A stretch of DNA of 64,000 nucleotides from Ailanthus altissimus (GCA_946807835.1 OX327686.1:14012001-14076000), one strand, 5' to 3'; numbered from the stretch's first letter, positions 23,773-36,387 are shown. Program-made: numbers and translations. Notes: generated by a model from the letters alone, not told the origin.

Positions 23773-24115
23773 TTATTGATTGTTTGTCTCTTAATAATCT
23801 CTAGCTTCTCTACCTAAAATCTCGTATTGATGTGCTATGGTTGCACTAAAATCTCATATTGATGTGTTATGGTTGCTTGAATGATTTTACTTGTTGCTTG
23901 ATATGCCATTGTTGCTTGAACCTAAAGATTTACATTTGATCTTTTTGACAATGTGTTCCAAGACTTTGTTCGTTGGGATTCAATTATAGATATGATAGTT
24001 TTGATGACATATTTGAAAATTTGTTGTTTAAAGCTCAGGTCTGGTGTTTTTCTTTTTATTGTTTTGTTTTGTTCTTTTTTTTTGGATAGAGTATATGGAT
24101 ATTATATATATTTTT
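23773..24115. other. Tat-like element leader up to the Copia-D insertion
   Basis: No coding motif was seen. It contains two near-identical short repeats (AAATCTCRTATTGATGTGYTATGGTTGC at about 23817 and 23850). Confidence 0.45.
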
Positions 24116-24529
24116 TGAAGTGAAAGCAATCAAACAAGCAATAAACCCAAAGTATATAATGTAATCTAAGCAATTAAGAAATTTAGAGAGAGGAAGTAGA
24201 AGAACAACACATAAAATTTACGTGGTTCGACAACTTACTTATGTTCACGACAGATCAAGATCATACTCTCTTATTATTGAATCACAAAGTACTCACAAAG
24301 TATGCTTCTTACAAGAAAGAACTCACAAAGAACTCACTATCTCTGATAAATTAGGAATTTCTCTCAGTAAGAATCATAAAGAATGCTATGATCACAAATA
24401 TGAGTTTACAAACCAATAAAAGGCCTTTATATAGGCTTTAGGATGACCTAAGTTAACCCTATATATGTTTGAGTCATTTTAGAGAGACCTAGAACAAGTA
24501 AGAGATGAAACAAACCAAAATAAAGGCCT
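24116..24529 (-). mobile_element. Copia-D 3' LTR, truncated by R copy 5
   Basis: Direct repeat of 27685-28085. Both copies run through GCAATCAAAYAARCAATAAACC, CTCTCTTATTATTGAATCACAA, CCTTTATATAGGCTTT (TATA box on the minus strand, 24426-24433) and GGTGAAACAAACCAAAATAAA. The U3 upstream part is replaced by an R-family fragment at about 24530. The outer flank TTTTT (24111-24115) may pair with TTTTG at 29780-29784 as the target duplication. Confidence 0.75.
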
Positions 24530-25665
24530 ATAGCTAGCCACGCTAAGAGATATAAATGCTAAATGTTAGCACAGCTAAGTGTTAGATGATTATAACACTC
24601 AGCAGATCCAAAAGTTGGAGCCTTGTATGTAATGGGACATAGACATGAGAATATACTAGTAACTGCATAGTTGCAAGAGTTGCAATCAAGTGCTAGAAAA
24701 TGCTAGTTGCGCAAGTATGTTCTCGAATAATTGTTCCTTGTCTATTTCTGCCGATACGGGTATGTTAGTAGATACTTTTTATATATAGATAAGCATATGT
24801 CGTACCTATAGGGTATAGATGGTTGTTCCTAGCCAACTATAAACTTGGAGCTCGTATTTACATATGAGCATCCAGTTAGGACTAGATACAGGACAGACTC
24901 ACGAGGGCCTCCGATAGACATCTTATGTAAGTGGTCAACGGAGGTCCTCTTGAGTTGAGTAGTATACGTGGTCCTTTGACCTGAGTACCATGGTGGGCTT
25001 GTAAGTGATCCACCATACTTTGGTTCTACGCATGTCACAGATCTTTCATGGTGTGACCGCTAGGTGTCGCTGAGTATGGTCTGATGCTTATAGAGTCTAG
25101 TGTGTACATATATGGAATTTGTCAACTCTCATAAGGAGTTAGATATCCAAATGCTTCAAGATTGTATCTCAAAAATTTTTGTAGCCATAAGCATTAGTCC
25201 TGGAAAAGTGTTCCGTCAATGTGGAACAGTATAGCAAAAGAGTTTGCACATATTGTTCAGAGAGATACAAATCTGAAGATATGGCATGGATGAGCACTAG
25301 AAGATTTGACGGTGATGATCTATATCCATGCACATCCAGTATATCATGACGGAAGGACTATAAGTATGGGTTGTAATCTCAGCTTGCATGGTTCAACGTG
25401 CTGATTTGTATATCTGTTACGTGTGCGTAGGGCATTGCTCACGAACTCATAGAATAGTTCCATTTGATGAATCGGGCGTAGGACCTAGGGAGTCCCGTGA
25501 GATGAAGTGTACTCATTGTGCACTGGGGCAGTATGCTGAATTAAAGTGTTTAATTCAACAATACCACAGGAATGCGTACATTTTTATATTTAAGTGTTAA
25601 ATATAATTATTTACTAATTGTATAATGACACGTGGCACATTGTGGACTATTAGTTGAGTTTATCC
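24530..25665 (+). mobile_element. R-family fragment (copy 5)
   Basis: Matches the middle of the R family only. It lacks the first 200 bp or so (the CTTACGTGC end) and ends at TTGAGTTT, the same family position at which copy 3 ends. It joins the Copia-D LTR directly to Copia-D integrase/linker sequence, so it replaces, rather than simply interrupts, part of that element. Short open frames inside it are not genes. Confidence 0.75.
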
Positions 25666-27660
25666 AAGTGTGAAATTTTATAGGACCCACGGGGGGTAGA
25701 CTAGGCTCATCAAATTCAAGAGTGTAAGCAACTAAATCTGCTTATGCATACTTGATTGGTGGGTGAATTATTCTCCTTAGCATGTCTCTGGCTAGCTAGT
25801 ACTCTTCAAGGTCCATCTTAGGAGTTTTAATATTTCTTTGGGTAGACTTGGAGAAACTTGCCGAAGTTCTTGGTTCATTTTCAAGGATCTTTTTGTTAAA
25901 GTACTGATCTGAAGGCATATCAGGTCTACTCTCAGGCTCTACTTCAACTTATATTGACTCGGGTGCTGAGTCTTCCTTAAACATAAGTTTTTCCTTCTTA
26001 TTTTTTTTTGAGAGGATTTTAACATTATTATCTCATCAAATGTCACGTAACGACTTATGATACTTCATAGTGGTGTCAACTCTCTACACCACACATTATA
26101 TCCTTTTACTCTTTTTGAATACCTTATGAATACCTCTTTGATAGTTTTAAGTTCTAATTTATCCTCCTTAACATGAACAAATAAAGGGAAATTAAAAATT
26201 CTAAGGTGGTCATACTTAGAAGGGTTGCCAGACTATTTCTCTTATAGTGTCTTGAAGTCTATTGCTGAGGAGAGACTTCTACTGATCAAATACGCTACAG
26301 TTACTACAGCTTATCCTGATAATGCTTTGGATATCTTTGCATTGGTAAGCATGCATCTAACACTTTTAAATAGGGTTCTATTCATTCTCTCACCTAGGTG
26401 TGCCAGTCTAAGATGCCACAACTTAGTTTGCATATCCTGATCATCTACAGAGAATAATGCAGAACCACTGATAACTTCTCCCTTTAGCACGTAAACACCT
26501 TTATGCTTTTCTCCCCTTATTACCATCATGGAATCCTTTAATACTCTCAAAATCACTTCGTCGATCCTGATGGAACACCGTTTCTGGTCTAAAGTCCTTA
26601 GTGAGATCAAGTTCCTCTTGAGGTCAGGAACATACTTAACTTCTGTCAACTCTCTAACTCGCCCATTATGCAACATAAGTTTAATACTACTAATTCCCAT
26701 CATTTGACACGCAACGTTATTACCTATTAATACCTTACCACCACTAATAGGCTGAAAATTTATAAACCAAGACTTGTGCGGACACATGTGAAATGTACAC
26801 CAGAATCAAGAACTTATTGTTCAGTACTCTTACCATGAGTAGCATCTAGAGTCCCTACGCTATTATAGCTATTATCATAGGCAAACACAACATCTACTTT
26901 CTTCTTGTCTTGTGCATTTTTCTTCAGATTATCCTTTATAAAGTGTCCCCCTTTATTGTAGTAATAACACTTCCTAGGAGTCCTAAACTTTGATCTTGAG
27001 CCCTTTCTCTTTTCATCTCTATATGAGGACCTTCCTCTTACAGATAAACTTTCTTTATTGCTCTCAATTTATTTTCCTAATAGCTTGAAGTTTAATAAAT
27101 ATTTCATATCACTCATCGTTAAACTCTCTACCGTAGCGAAGTGTATCAATAAAGCTCTTATAACTCTTTGATAGTGAACTTAGTAGGATAATTGCCTTAT
27201 CTTTATCTTATATCTTGATGTTGATAAATTCAAGATTAAGAATGATCTTGTTAAAGGCATCTATGTGATCTTTCATCGGCATCCCCTCTGACATAGGCAA
27301 CTGATACAACGTTTTTTTTATATACAATCTGTTTGCAATGACTTTCACATATAAAGAGAGTCAAGCTTCTTCCAAAGACCAATCGCCATCGTCTCACCTG
27401 TTACTTCCCTCAGTACCTCATCGCTCAATGATAAAATGATTGTACTATGAGTTCTTTCTTGAATGTCCATTTTTTTTGCTTCAGCCTTGGATGACTCTGA
27501 CATTTTCTCTTCTTCACTAGATAGAGCCGCAGTCTTCTTTAATGTTAAACCTAACCATTGGCTCACCAACAATGCCTTAACTTTCATCGTCCATAGATTG
27601 AGGTTATTCATTTCGTTGAATTTCTTTTCCTTATACTTGGGTGTGGCCATGTTTGCTTAA
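25666..27660 (-). pseudogene. Copia-D gag-protease-integrase relic
   Basis: The gag start at 27650 is clear (MATPKYKEKKFNEMNN, then NLWTMKVKALLVSQWL), 17 nt past the primer-binding site. The gag continues with ILSLSDEVLREV and GLWKKLDSLYM, and after frameshifts reaches a knuckle remnant CYYYNKGGHFIKDN (two Cys lost). A protease-like VLDSGVHF follows. The pre-integrase region lies in an open frame at 26311-26787 (NVACQMMGI, KYVPDLKRNLISL, GVYVLKGEVISGSALF, LWHLRLAHLGERM). Near 25700-25760 the linker before reverse transcriptase is visible (HPPIKY.ADLVAYTL). Reverse transcriptase and RNase H are missing where R copy 5 starts. The element is inactive. Confidence 0.88.
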
Positions 27661-27666
27661 AACCTA

Positions 27667-27684
27667 ACTCTGATACCAGTTTAT
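27667..27684 (-). other. Copia-D primer-binding site
   Basis: On the minus strand the LTR end is followed by TGGTATCAGAGTTAGG. This is complementary to the 3' end of plant initiator Met-tRNA, the standard Copia primer. It fixes the element's orientation. Confidence 0.85.
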
Positions 27685-28132
27685 TGAATCAGAAGCAATC
27701 AAATAAACAATAAACCTAAAGTATATAGTGCAATCCAAGCAATTAAAAAATCTAAATAGAGAAAGTAGAAGAACAATACACAGAATTTAAGTGGTTCTGT
27801 AACTTGCCTACGTCCATAGCAGATTAAGATTAGACTCTCTTATTATTGAATCACAAGGCACTCACAAATATTCCTTTTACTAGAAGGAACTCACTCTCTC
27901 CTGTAAATTAAGGGTTTCTCTCACTAAAAATCACAGAGAATGCTATAATCATAAAGATGTGTTTATAAAGTAATAAAGAGCCTTTATATAGGCTTTTGGA
28001 TGACATATGTTAACCTTAAACATGTGGGAGCCATTTCAGAGAGACCTGGAACAAGTAGGAGGTGAAACAAACCAAAATAAAATGAAAAATTATTTCTTGC
28101 ATCGGCGCTGCGACGCCCACTTTTTGGTACTA
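27685..28132 (-). mobile_element. Copia-D 5' LTR, inner part
   Basis: Starts TGAATCAG next to the primer-binding site and pairs with the LTR at 24116-24529. Its TATA box is TATATAAA on the minus strand (27983-27990). Just upstream in U3 is a GC-rich island (CGGCGCTGCGACGCCCAC, about 28101-28120). The LTR is interrupted inside that island by an Athila-like solo LTR and continues at 29559. Confidence 0.8.
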
Positions 28133-29558
28133 TAATGCGATATTTCTATATCTCAAATTGAGTGCAAGTATACACTATTGTATGTAAGTAATAAAGGGAC
28201 TAAATAAGTCGGATGTCAAACCCACAGGGATAATTTCTTCTTTTTAACCAAATACTAAAATTATGTCTTTCTAATAATTATTCAGAAAAATAAAAAATAT
28301 CTAAGAATGAATGTAGAAAATATAAAAGTAAAAACACAATGCAAAGAGAATTAAGTGATAGCAATGTAGAGAAAACCTAGGATTAATACTATCCCTCAAT
28401 ATGCTTTCTAATGATTAATCTCTAATATTTAACTCCCTTAGTCTTTGTTATTGATCAAGACACTAATGTATTCACAAGCTTCTTCCAATGTCATACAAGT
28501 ATACCTTAATTTACCAAATACCTATATTTTTATGGTACTTGTATAAATTAAGATTCATTAAGATTAGGTCTTATTGATCATATATGCCAATTAGGTATAT
28601 TCCTATCCTAAATTAAAACTTGTATATGCAACATTGAATGTTACTCTACAATCATGCATCAAATTACCTAGGTTTAACTATTATGATTCCTCTTCCGAGT
28701 TTATCAACAATATTACCAACTCATTCACCATATATTGGCCAGATATATTGAAGCATTAAGATCAAGTAATTTGAATATCAAAGAGCTAGGTTTATTAAAT
28801 ATTCAAAAGATATGGCAATTAAGCACACATATTGAGTTCAAGTATTAACCTTAGAAAATAAATTTAGTTCATGGCTATAAGAGAACAGCAGTAAAAATAA
28901 TAATAAATCATGATATAACTAATAGCAAACCGATATAGACGTCGAATTTTGTTCTTAATTGCGCTGCATAAGATACTCTTGATGCCGAAGAACGCCTTGA
29001 ATCTCTCTCTAAAATTGCTTCAATTAAACTCTTATTGCTCTCCAAGACTCGTGCTCTGTATTCTTAGTGTTCTTGAATGTGTCTTGGGTGCTCTTGGATG
29101 ATTTCTAAAGGCTGGGGATAAGTAGCCTTTTACAGGAATTGATATGAGCTTGAAAATCTCAGTTCTTGTCAGATTATGACTCTATTACCGCTGGGACGCT
29201 GCGTTTTGTCGCTGGGGCGATACGTGAAAAAGGCTTCAACGCTGGAACGGTAGGATGTTAGCACTGGGAGCTGGCCTATCGTTGGCGCAGTGACTATTTG
29301 GTGCTGGGCCGCAAAATGTGACTTAAACAATAGTTTTTCTTATTTCGATCACTGTTCTAGCGCTGGGGTGATAACCCTCATGGCGCTGGGGCGATGAACA
29401 TATACTTTGAAAATTTTGCATTTTAATCCCTATTCTTTAAATTTCATTCAAGTCCCTATAAATAACAATAATGCACATAAATAGCCACCTATTCTCATAA
29501 AATAATAAAATATCAAAATAAAAATATGAAAAAATATATGACAAATTTGCCCTTATTA
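28133..29558 (-). mobile_element. Athila-like solo LTR copy 1 (1426 bp)
   Basis: The inverted counterpart of 42993-44374, with matching ends and interior, including CACAGGGATAAT, AAGTAATAAAGGGAC and TGAGTGCAAGTATA. Flanks TACTA (28128-28132) and TACTG (29559-29563) look like a 5-bp target duplication with one change. U3 carries a long GC-rich island (29175-29400) with words such as GCGCTGGGGYGAT. The promoter side is toward the minus strand. Assignment to Athila comes from copy 3 at 61439, which runs into an Athila-type gag. No internal region is present, so this is a solo LTR. Confidence 0.8.
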
Positions 29559-29779
29559 TACTGCGATGCTAGATGGTCGTGCTCAGCGCCGTGACGCTAG
29601 GCTTCTGGTGCCTAGGTGCTGTTAATGGTACTGGCTTTCTAGCATCGCGGTACCCAACTCTTAGCACCGATTTCTCTTTTTGTTCTCCTTGCACACCAAT
29701 CTTACTTCTCCACACATCTAACGTACCTAGCTTGTTCACTAAATCATTTTACAATGATTTTTTAATCAACTTTCTCACA
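29559..29779 (-). mobile_element. Copia-D 5' LTR, outer part
   Basis: Continues the GC-rich U3 island broken at 28132. It contains GCGATGCTAGA (29563-29573) and its exact inverse TCTAGCATCGC (29638-29648), and GCGCCGTGACGC between them. The outer end is set at CTCACA|TTTTG because the left end of the element is flanked by TTTTT. This boundary is tentative. Confidence 0.6.
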
Positions 29780-30689
29780 TTTTGTGAGTAATAAAGTCTT
29801 AATACGTTATTTTGATAACCTATTTCAATATTTTTGTTCTTTAAGATACAGATTTAGATCTATTATTATGGTATTGTATTTCCATATTTCGTTTCTTACA
29901 ATTTAGATTTGGCATTGATCTTATTTTGAACTAGATCGAGAATATGTAACCATGAAAGAGCACCAAACTAGAGCCACATTAAGCTAAATGGTCCTTCTCT
30001 TTAGCACTTTCCAAGTCCAGCTAATGAGCCACATGAAGAAGAATGTGATATAACTTTCCTCTACAAGTCTCATTCAAGCATTTTAAATGCAACAATTCAT
30101 AAACTTTAACTTAATAATATAAGTATCTCCAAGAAGTTTTCAAACATAATGAAGATTTATGTATTCAAGTAGCTCAACACCGAGAGTCTTTAAGAAGTGT
30201 TAACAAAGCCCGTAATGATGATCCACTAGTTATCCCTCCATTTATGCCTCCATAAGTTGTTTCATACTAGTGGTGCATCCAAATCCAATGTTTTATGTAG
30301 TAATTCAATTGCAATATTGTGCATTTTTCATTGGAGTCGCCCATCAACAATACTTTTCCATAGGCTATCCCAACTAATATTACTCCTATTTTTTTCTAAG
30401 TATAAAGTTGTCTCTTGCTACTTATTTACTAGAATAGGCACTAAAAGCTTGCATCAGAGATATTTAATGAACAATTATATACTCATAAACTTCATAATCT
30501 TAGTGTTTACCACTCATATGTTGCATGAAAGTTATAAGAGTCTCTATTCATCAATGGGATTGAAAGTAAAAAGAAGCTACCAAATTTTCACATGCCATCA
30601 CTTTAGATCTTTTAATTACAATTATGATCTTGTTAGCCATATATATTCTTTCTAATAAGTTGTACCTCTCTCATACTACAATAATGCTC
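29780..30689 (+). other. Probable Tat-like leader and gag N-terminus, not readable
   Basis: AT-rich sequence between Copia-D and the first recognisable Tat-type gag block. An open frame at 30257-30655 (132 codons) has no recognisable domain, and its composition is hydrophobic and low-complexity. No other feature was seen. Confidence 0.4.
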
Positions 30690-31450
30690 TTAAATACAAA
30701 TCATTTCCTTTAGTTATAACTGGAATTGCAATAACTTAGTCATGGTTGAATGGTCTTAAAATTTACCACCTAAATCAATCAAGACCTTTAATAGCTTCTA
30801 CAAGTCATTTGTTACCACCTAAACCATTTTCAAACCACTCATTAGGAACAAGTTAATGTATTTGATTTAGCAATTTTATAACAAAAACAAAATGAGACTT
30901 TGAAAGATTATGTATGAATATTTTGGGTTATGTGCATACAAATAAAAAATTATGATGAAGCTTTACCACAACCAAATTTTAAAGATTACTTCCTAACACT
31001 CAAATTTATAAGGACCTTTTGTGCCAATCATTAAGTTGCTTTTTTGAATCCATTTATTAAATTAAATATTTCATTGAGTTAAAGAGGACTAGTTAAGCAG
31101 AGGTCGAAAGCAGCTTTAAAGTCTATTACACAGTTTATTCCTTTTAATATCCAAGATCAACTATTAGAACATAATAAAGAAGAATAGCACGTTTCCTTTA
31201 GTCTTCAAAAGGTGAGGCAAGAGATTTGGTTACAACATTCTTTATGCACTTAAACTTCCTCTCAATACTTCCATGAAGAAGAATTGGATAAACAATAAGC
31301 ATAAAGTATTTTTCATGATCCCTTAGCTATCAAAACTCCTAGTGATAAGAGAAATCGAACTAAAAAAGTGCATTTAATATAATATCATAGTCATGATATT
31401 AATGAATGTCAATGTTGAGAAGAAAAACCGAAGACTTGGCAAAAATAGTA
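30690..31450 (+). pseudogene. Tat/Retand-type Gypsy gag relic
   Basis: Three gag landmarks occur in order on the plus strand in shifting frames. FPLVITGIAIT..WLNGLK lies near 30707-30770. KQNETLKDYV lies near 30885-30915. A CCHC-like knuckle near 31370-31420 reads H..YHSHDINEC, preceded by the basic linker SDKRNRTKK. This is the pattern of Tat-lineage gag proteins, which have a short H/C-type knuckle and not the Copia CxxC type. Stops and frameshifts are numerous. R copy 4 follows at about 31516. The matching pol is at 52502-56150. Confidence 0.65.
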
Positions 31451-32204
31451 GTCTTAGTAAAGTATATCTTTAAAAATGTTACTTCTCTTTTACTTATTGC
31501 ACCTAACTAAAAGTATGGTGATTTACTAGGGCGTATGTATGTGGTGCGTATTTACTACACTAATATTTACGCATCTCATACATAAACTAGTGCAACAGAG
31601 GTGGACATCTCTATTTCTTAGTGCAACAAACACATTAAAATTTAAGTTTCATTAATGTAATGAAATTAAAGATCGAGAATCACCTGTCAAGCCTTTGGAA
31701 ATTACCAAACTGGAGTCCACTACGAAGCCCCCTCATCGGCAATTCTAGAATTCAACTAGGGTGGGCTTGGATCGCTAAAATAATAGCTTTAATTTCCAAC
31801 AATGGTGTTTAACTCTTAAACACTATAGTGATTAACTCTTAATCACCTTAGTTAACTCCTAACTAATAGCTTAAACTCTTTAAGTTTAGGATTATGGTTA
31901 AACACTTTAACCATTTGTTCAACTCTTTGAACATTATGATTAAGGCAATGAAATAGTTTTGTTTGTGTTTAACTCTTAACACAATTAGTAATTAATTCTT
32001 AATCATCTTGGTTAACTCTTAACCATTTATTTAACTCCTTAAAAATTGTTATCAAAGCAATGAAATAGTTTTGTTTATTCAACTTTTGAATTACAAAACA
32101 CGAGCTTCAAGCTTGATCATCCATGGCTACCTTTTAGAGAATGAAGATGATAAATAGTACTTCAACAATTAAAAACACAAAAGCTTTCCTCTCACTCACT
32201 TATT

Positions 32205-32262
32205 GAAAACACATTTCATCTTTTATCAAATTTGAAAACACATTTCATCTTTTATCAAATTT
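32205..32262. repeat. Exact 29-bp tandem duplication
   Basis: GAAAACACATTTCATCTTTTATCAAATTT occurs twice back to back without a mismatch (given here only to mark the 29-bp unit limits, 32205-32233 and 32234-32262). Its perfection suggests a recent slippage event inside an otherwise diverged element. Confidence 0.9.
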
Positions 32263-32362
32263 GCTTCCCATTTTCAACAACACAGGGACCCATAAAAGAT
32301 GCAAGCCTATACCTTAGCCACTTCTATGTCTCAAAATAATATAAATCATTTATATTATTACT

Positions 32363-32388
32363 ATAATATATATATATATATATATAAA
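32363..32388. repeat. (TA)n microsatellite
   Basis: A run of alternating TA inside R copy 4. Confidence 0.7.
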
Positions 32389-34052
32389 AGCAAGACAAAA
32401 CAAATTTTTTGTCTCTTTTTAAAGACAATGGCCAACTATAATTTTGAGCAAAAATGAAACACTTTCATTTTTTTTTGTTTAATTTGTTTATTTTTAATCA
32501 AATATAAAATTATGACAAAACAACTTTTATTTATCTTTGGAAGCAATGGCCAAATCATTGTAAAGTAAATAAAATAATTTCATTTGTTATCACTTTTTCA
32601 TATTTATTAGTTAAAGACACTATACCCCACTATGTATGGATTTGTGTCTTTCTTTTATTTGTTTAATAACAAATAAACATGAGCCATTTACTGCATATTT
32701 TATTTTATATTAATCATATTAATAAAATAAAACATGTAATTGATTTATTACAATAATAATTGTTTGATTCAAAATAATAATAATAACGATTATTAATACT
32801 TTTATTTATTCAAAATATTTTAAAATAAATAAATGACTTTACTTGTCTCACAAGTATGGTCATTTTGGTAATTACAAAGTCAAACAATAAATGGCCTACA
32901 ATATGCCACGTGTCATCATCCCATTGATCAACAACTATTGTTAATCGATTAATGTACTCAACTCTTACGTCTTGACATGTGCCCATCCTAAGGGAATCCT
33001 GAATCAAATATCCTGGTTTGCTAGAATTTACTGGATTGAATTATTCAACCCGGTACACTGTCTCAGTGCACAACAAGTACACTTTATATTATGGAACTCC
33101 CTAGGTCCACATTCGATTTGTCAAATGGAACTGTTCCATGAGTCTATGATCAATGCCCCACTCGTACGTCACGGATATTACAAATCAGCGCGTTAGACTA
33201 TACATACTGAGGTCATAAGATATTCGTATAATCCTTCCACCACCTATATCTTGGATGAATGGAGTATAGATCACCACTGTCAAATATTCACGTGCTCATT
33301 CATGAACCCATCTCTGAATTTGTATCTCGATGAACAATATATACAAACACCTTTGCAATATTGTTCAACCCTATGAAAAACTCTTTTTTCAGATTTATGC
33401 TTATGGCCACAAGACTTCACAAAATACAATCTTAGAGCATCAGGAGATACAACTCACCTATGTGAGTTGACGAATCCCATATCTATGCACATCAAACTCT
33501 ATAAGCATCAGACCATACCAAGCGACACGTAACGGTCAGACCATGAAAGGTCTATGAAATACGTGGAACCAAAGCAAGGTGGATCACTCATAAGCCCACA
33601 GTAGCACTCAAGTCAAATGATCATGAATGCTACTCAACTCGAGAGGATTCACCATTAACGGCTTCATAGGATGTCTATTGGGTTCTTCGTGAGTCTATTC
33701 AGTACTCAGTCCGTACTGAAAACCTGTATGCTTATATGAGCTTCTAGTAAACACATGGTTAGTTAAGAACAACCATCTACACCATACAGATATAGCATAA
33801 CTCTTAGCAGTGTTATCCCGTTACAGACAAGGATCTAGCTTCGTAGATTTTACTAATGATTATAATTTTTAACTCTTAGCAGTGCTAACTCTTAGCATTT
33901 ATAAGTTTCAGTATTGCTAACTTTTAGCCTTGGTCTAAACTCTTTTAGGCCAGATTTGAACTCCTTTAGATCATACAATATTTGTAATGTAACAAGCATA
34001 ATACCATTTATTATAATATTAATGATTATATTTAAAATGTAAATTGTATAAA

Positions 34053-36319
34053 TGATAAAACCCACCCCAAGACCCTCTACTGTAGGTCGTAGTGGCTCTG
34101 CCGGCCACCTCAACGGAAGTTCTTTCGAATTTAACTAGGTAAGTTGAGAAATTCTGCAAGACGAACTCTTTTTTTGGTTCTTGCTATTATTGAGAAAATC
34201 TTGACATATACATGAAATTAATATCTTAATTGTTTTTAAAAAAGGGGCAGAGTTTCCCCTGTTTTTCTGAAAATTCAGTACAAAACCTACAAAGAATTAC
34301 ACTTGTATTTCAAAATCACTTCTCAATACTGCCAAATAGGACCTCTTGTCATTTCAAAAATCAATCCAAATCAACTCAATAATTTCATTACGATCATAAA
34401 CTCAAATACTGATAAAAGAGTGAAACGATCATCAAAATATCGAAACTCTTCTTGGTTATACAAAATATATATACAATAGACAAGCCTAGAACTACCATAC
34501 TGAAAGAAAAAAGAGTGTTATTTAGCATATTTACATGAATAAAATGATCTTTAGGCTTGGCCTATTACTCAACAATAGAAGGATCAGCATTTTGCGTAGC
34601 GAGACCTGCACTTGGGAAGGGGGTTTAGAAAACATAAAACATAAAACGAGTGAGCTAAAGGAGCTCAATGAGTGCATTTAAGATTTCAAATAAAATAACA
34701 TTAAGCATAAATAGTAAATTCTAAAAGACATGCATAAATCATGCTTTTAAAATTGATGTAAAGCTGTAAAACGGTTTCTAACATCATATGCTGATGAAAT
34801 CTTGCAGAGTAGGTTTTATCTACATCTTTGGAAAACAATCTCCAAAATCTGTATAACATAATAACTGCCATGTGCATATAAATGCATAAAATACTATCGA
34901 TAGATCGAAAACTAGTAAAGTCCTCGCTCGACTATTTTCTTTCTAAACTGTACTAATGGTAACCCTAAAGCTCTATACTCATGCAGCGACTCAACTAGCA
35001 CCGCACATGTGAGCAGGTCACGGGGTACCTCAACTAGTAGCACCTATAGTGACATTTCAAAACATCTCACTAGCTGTGCAGTGGAATCCTACATCGCATA
35101 CATATAACGAGACAATACCTTGTACACATAGAGCGACTCACAAGACTCGACACCCTGACTTCTCGGAGTTAGTGACACACCCCCCATGACTTGCCCATAT
35201 GTATAGGATATACCGGCCTAGTCTAATACCCTATATGTACAGAACATAACCCCCATAACCTGACCATGTGTACAGGATATACCGGTTGGGTCTAATACAA
35301 TCACCACCATTATAATCTGAGGATACTAATGGCTTTTAAAATAAATGCAAAAATTTTAAAACTGTTTCTTAAACCGAACATATAAAAGCATATCTATGGA
35401 AATATATCAAGATCATAAATTATGTTTATGCATTGAAAGCTCATAAATAGACATTTTCATTATGCGGAAACATAATAAACGAAAGATAAAAGAAATGGTA
35501 GATTTTCACTCACAACCGCTCCACGCTTAATTTCGCTCCAAATTTGTGCTCCCGTTACCTCTCTCAATTTTCTTCACCTTGCCAATTTCTTCAATTTGAT
35601 GACTCATTCAAGCTCCACACTAAAATTCAACTCAATCTATTTTTCTTGAATTTTCACTAATGGAGGCTTCAATTGAGCTTAGGAATTAGTATATGACCTT
35701 ATTTTAGCTTGATTAAGCATGAAAAATCATGGAAAACAAATTGAAATTTCACTGTAGCAGCACCTCCAACACTTGCACGAATTTTGCTCTAAATGTTTGC
35801 TTTTTGTTCTCTTCAAAAATCTACATACTTCCAACATATATATAGTGCTCCCTCAATTGACCATTTTGCTCCTCAACTTACTCTAAATTTCTAATTTGCC
35901 ATTGGTTGGAAACTAAGTATGTAATTGATTCCTTTATAACTATCTAATTAGAATAGTCCAAGGAACTAACTAGAATTTTTAACTTGGCAATCCATGAGAT
36001 TGCTTCTAATTAGTCCATTCTTTAATATATGAATTGTATTTCTCAACAAAGGCTTGTTCCATATATAACCCTTAAATGGAAATTTATGTAGTAAATTAGA
36101 ATTTTCTTTTCCAAGCCAAGAGAGAAAAATTTCAAAAGTATTCTAGGGTCGTCTGACGCTCCGACCGTGTGTGAAATTACCAATTTAGGTCTAATATTTC
36201 TCACGCACACCATAAAAAAATATTTCTAATAGGGTGACAATTGGGTAACCCTACGGTGTCTTCATTACTCTATATCGAAATCTAGGCGTTAATACTACTA
36301 ATAGGGATTGGATATTACA
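34053..36319 (-). mobile_element. Tekay-like Gypsy solo LTR (2267 bp)
   Basis: On the minus strand it starts TGTAATATCCAATCCC, the style of Tekay/Del chromovirus LTRs, and ends GGGTTTTATCA. It is flanked by an exact 5-bp duplication, ATAAA at 34048-34052 and at 36320-36324, and the R family continues on both sides. There is no gag or pol, so this is a solo LTR left by LTR-LTR recombination. It contains the CACTCATTGAGCTCC-type block common in these LTRs and a 69-bp tandem duplication at 35181-35299 (two GGATATACCGG-containing units). The Tekay name is by resemblance. Confidence 0.85.
35181..35299. repeat. Two-copy tandem repeat, 69-bp period, inside the solo LTR
   Basis: Both units run CCCCCATRACYTGMCCATRTGTAYAGG followed by ATATACCGG and GTCTAATAC, with about 10 differences between them. 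Confidence 0.75.
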
Positions 36320-36387
36320 ATAAATATCAATAATTAATATTTATTCAATATTGGAATGGCACGTAAGCACCAGTTATAACACTAACA
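36320..36387 (-). mobile_element. R-family copy 4, 5' terminal fragment
   Basis: Carries the family start in reverse (GGCACGTAAGCACC) and the presumed terminus CACTAACA, whose inverse TGTTAGTG is also found at the other end of R copy 6. It is separated from the main body by the solo LTR. Confidence 0.75.

Larger units (their letters stand above)
31516..34052 (-). mobile_element. R-family element copy 4, main part
   Basis: Reverse-complement of the R family. It contains GTGCACAACAAGTACACTT, TGGATCACTCATAAGCCCAC, CTCAACTCGAGAGGA and the AACTCTTAGCAGTGCTAACTCTTAGC words. Its 3' end is at about 31516 (TGGTGATTTAC...). It is interrupted at 34053 by a solo Gypsy LTR and resumes at 36320-36387. Within it, 31800-32100 is dense in GTTAACTCTTAA-type words, and 32205-32262 is an exact 29-bp tandem duplication. 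Open frames here, such as 32972-33196, are repeat-derived. Confidence 0.8.

Noticed and set aside
23617..23817. Hydrophobic 66-codon frame resembling a small membrane protein
   Set aside because: It spans a TATA-driven LTR leader and a Tat-type primer-binding site. Hydrophobicity follows from T-rich sequence.
30257..30655. 132-codon plus-strand frame as a host gene
   Set aside because: Low-complexity, no recognisable domain, and placed just before Tat gag in an old retroelement.
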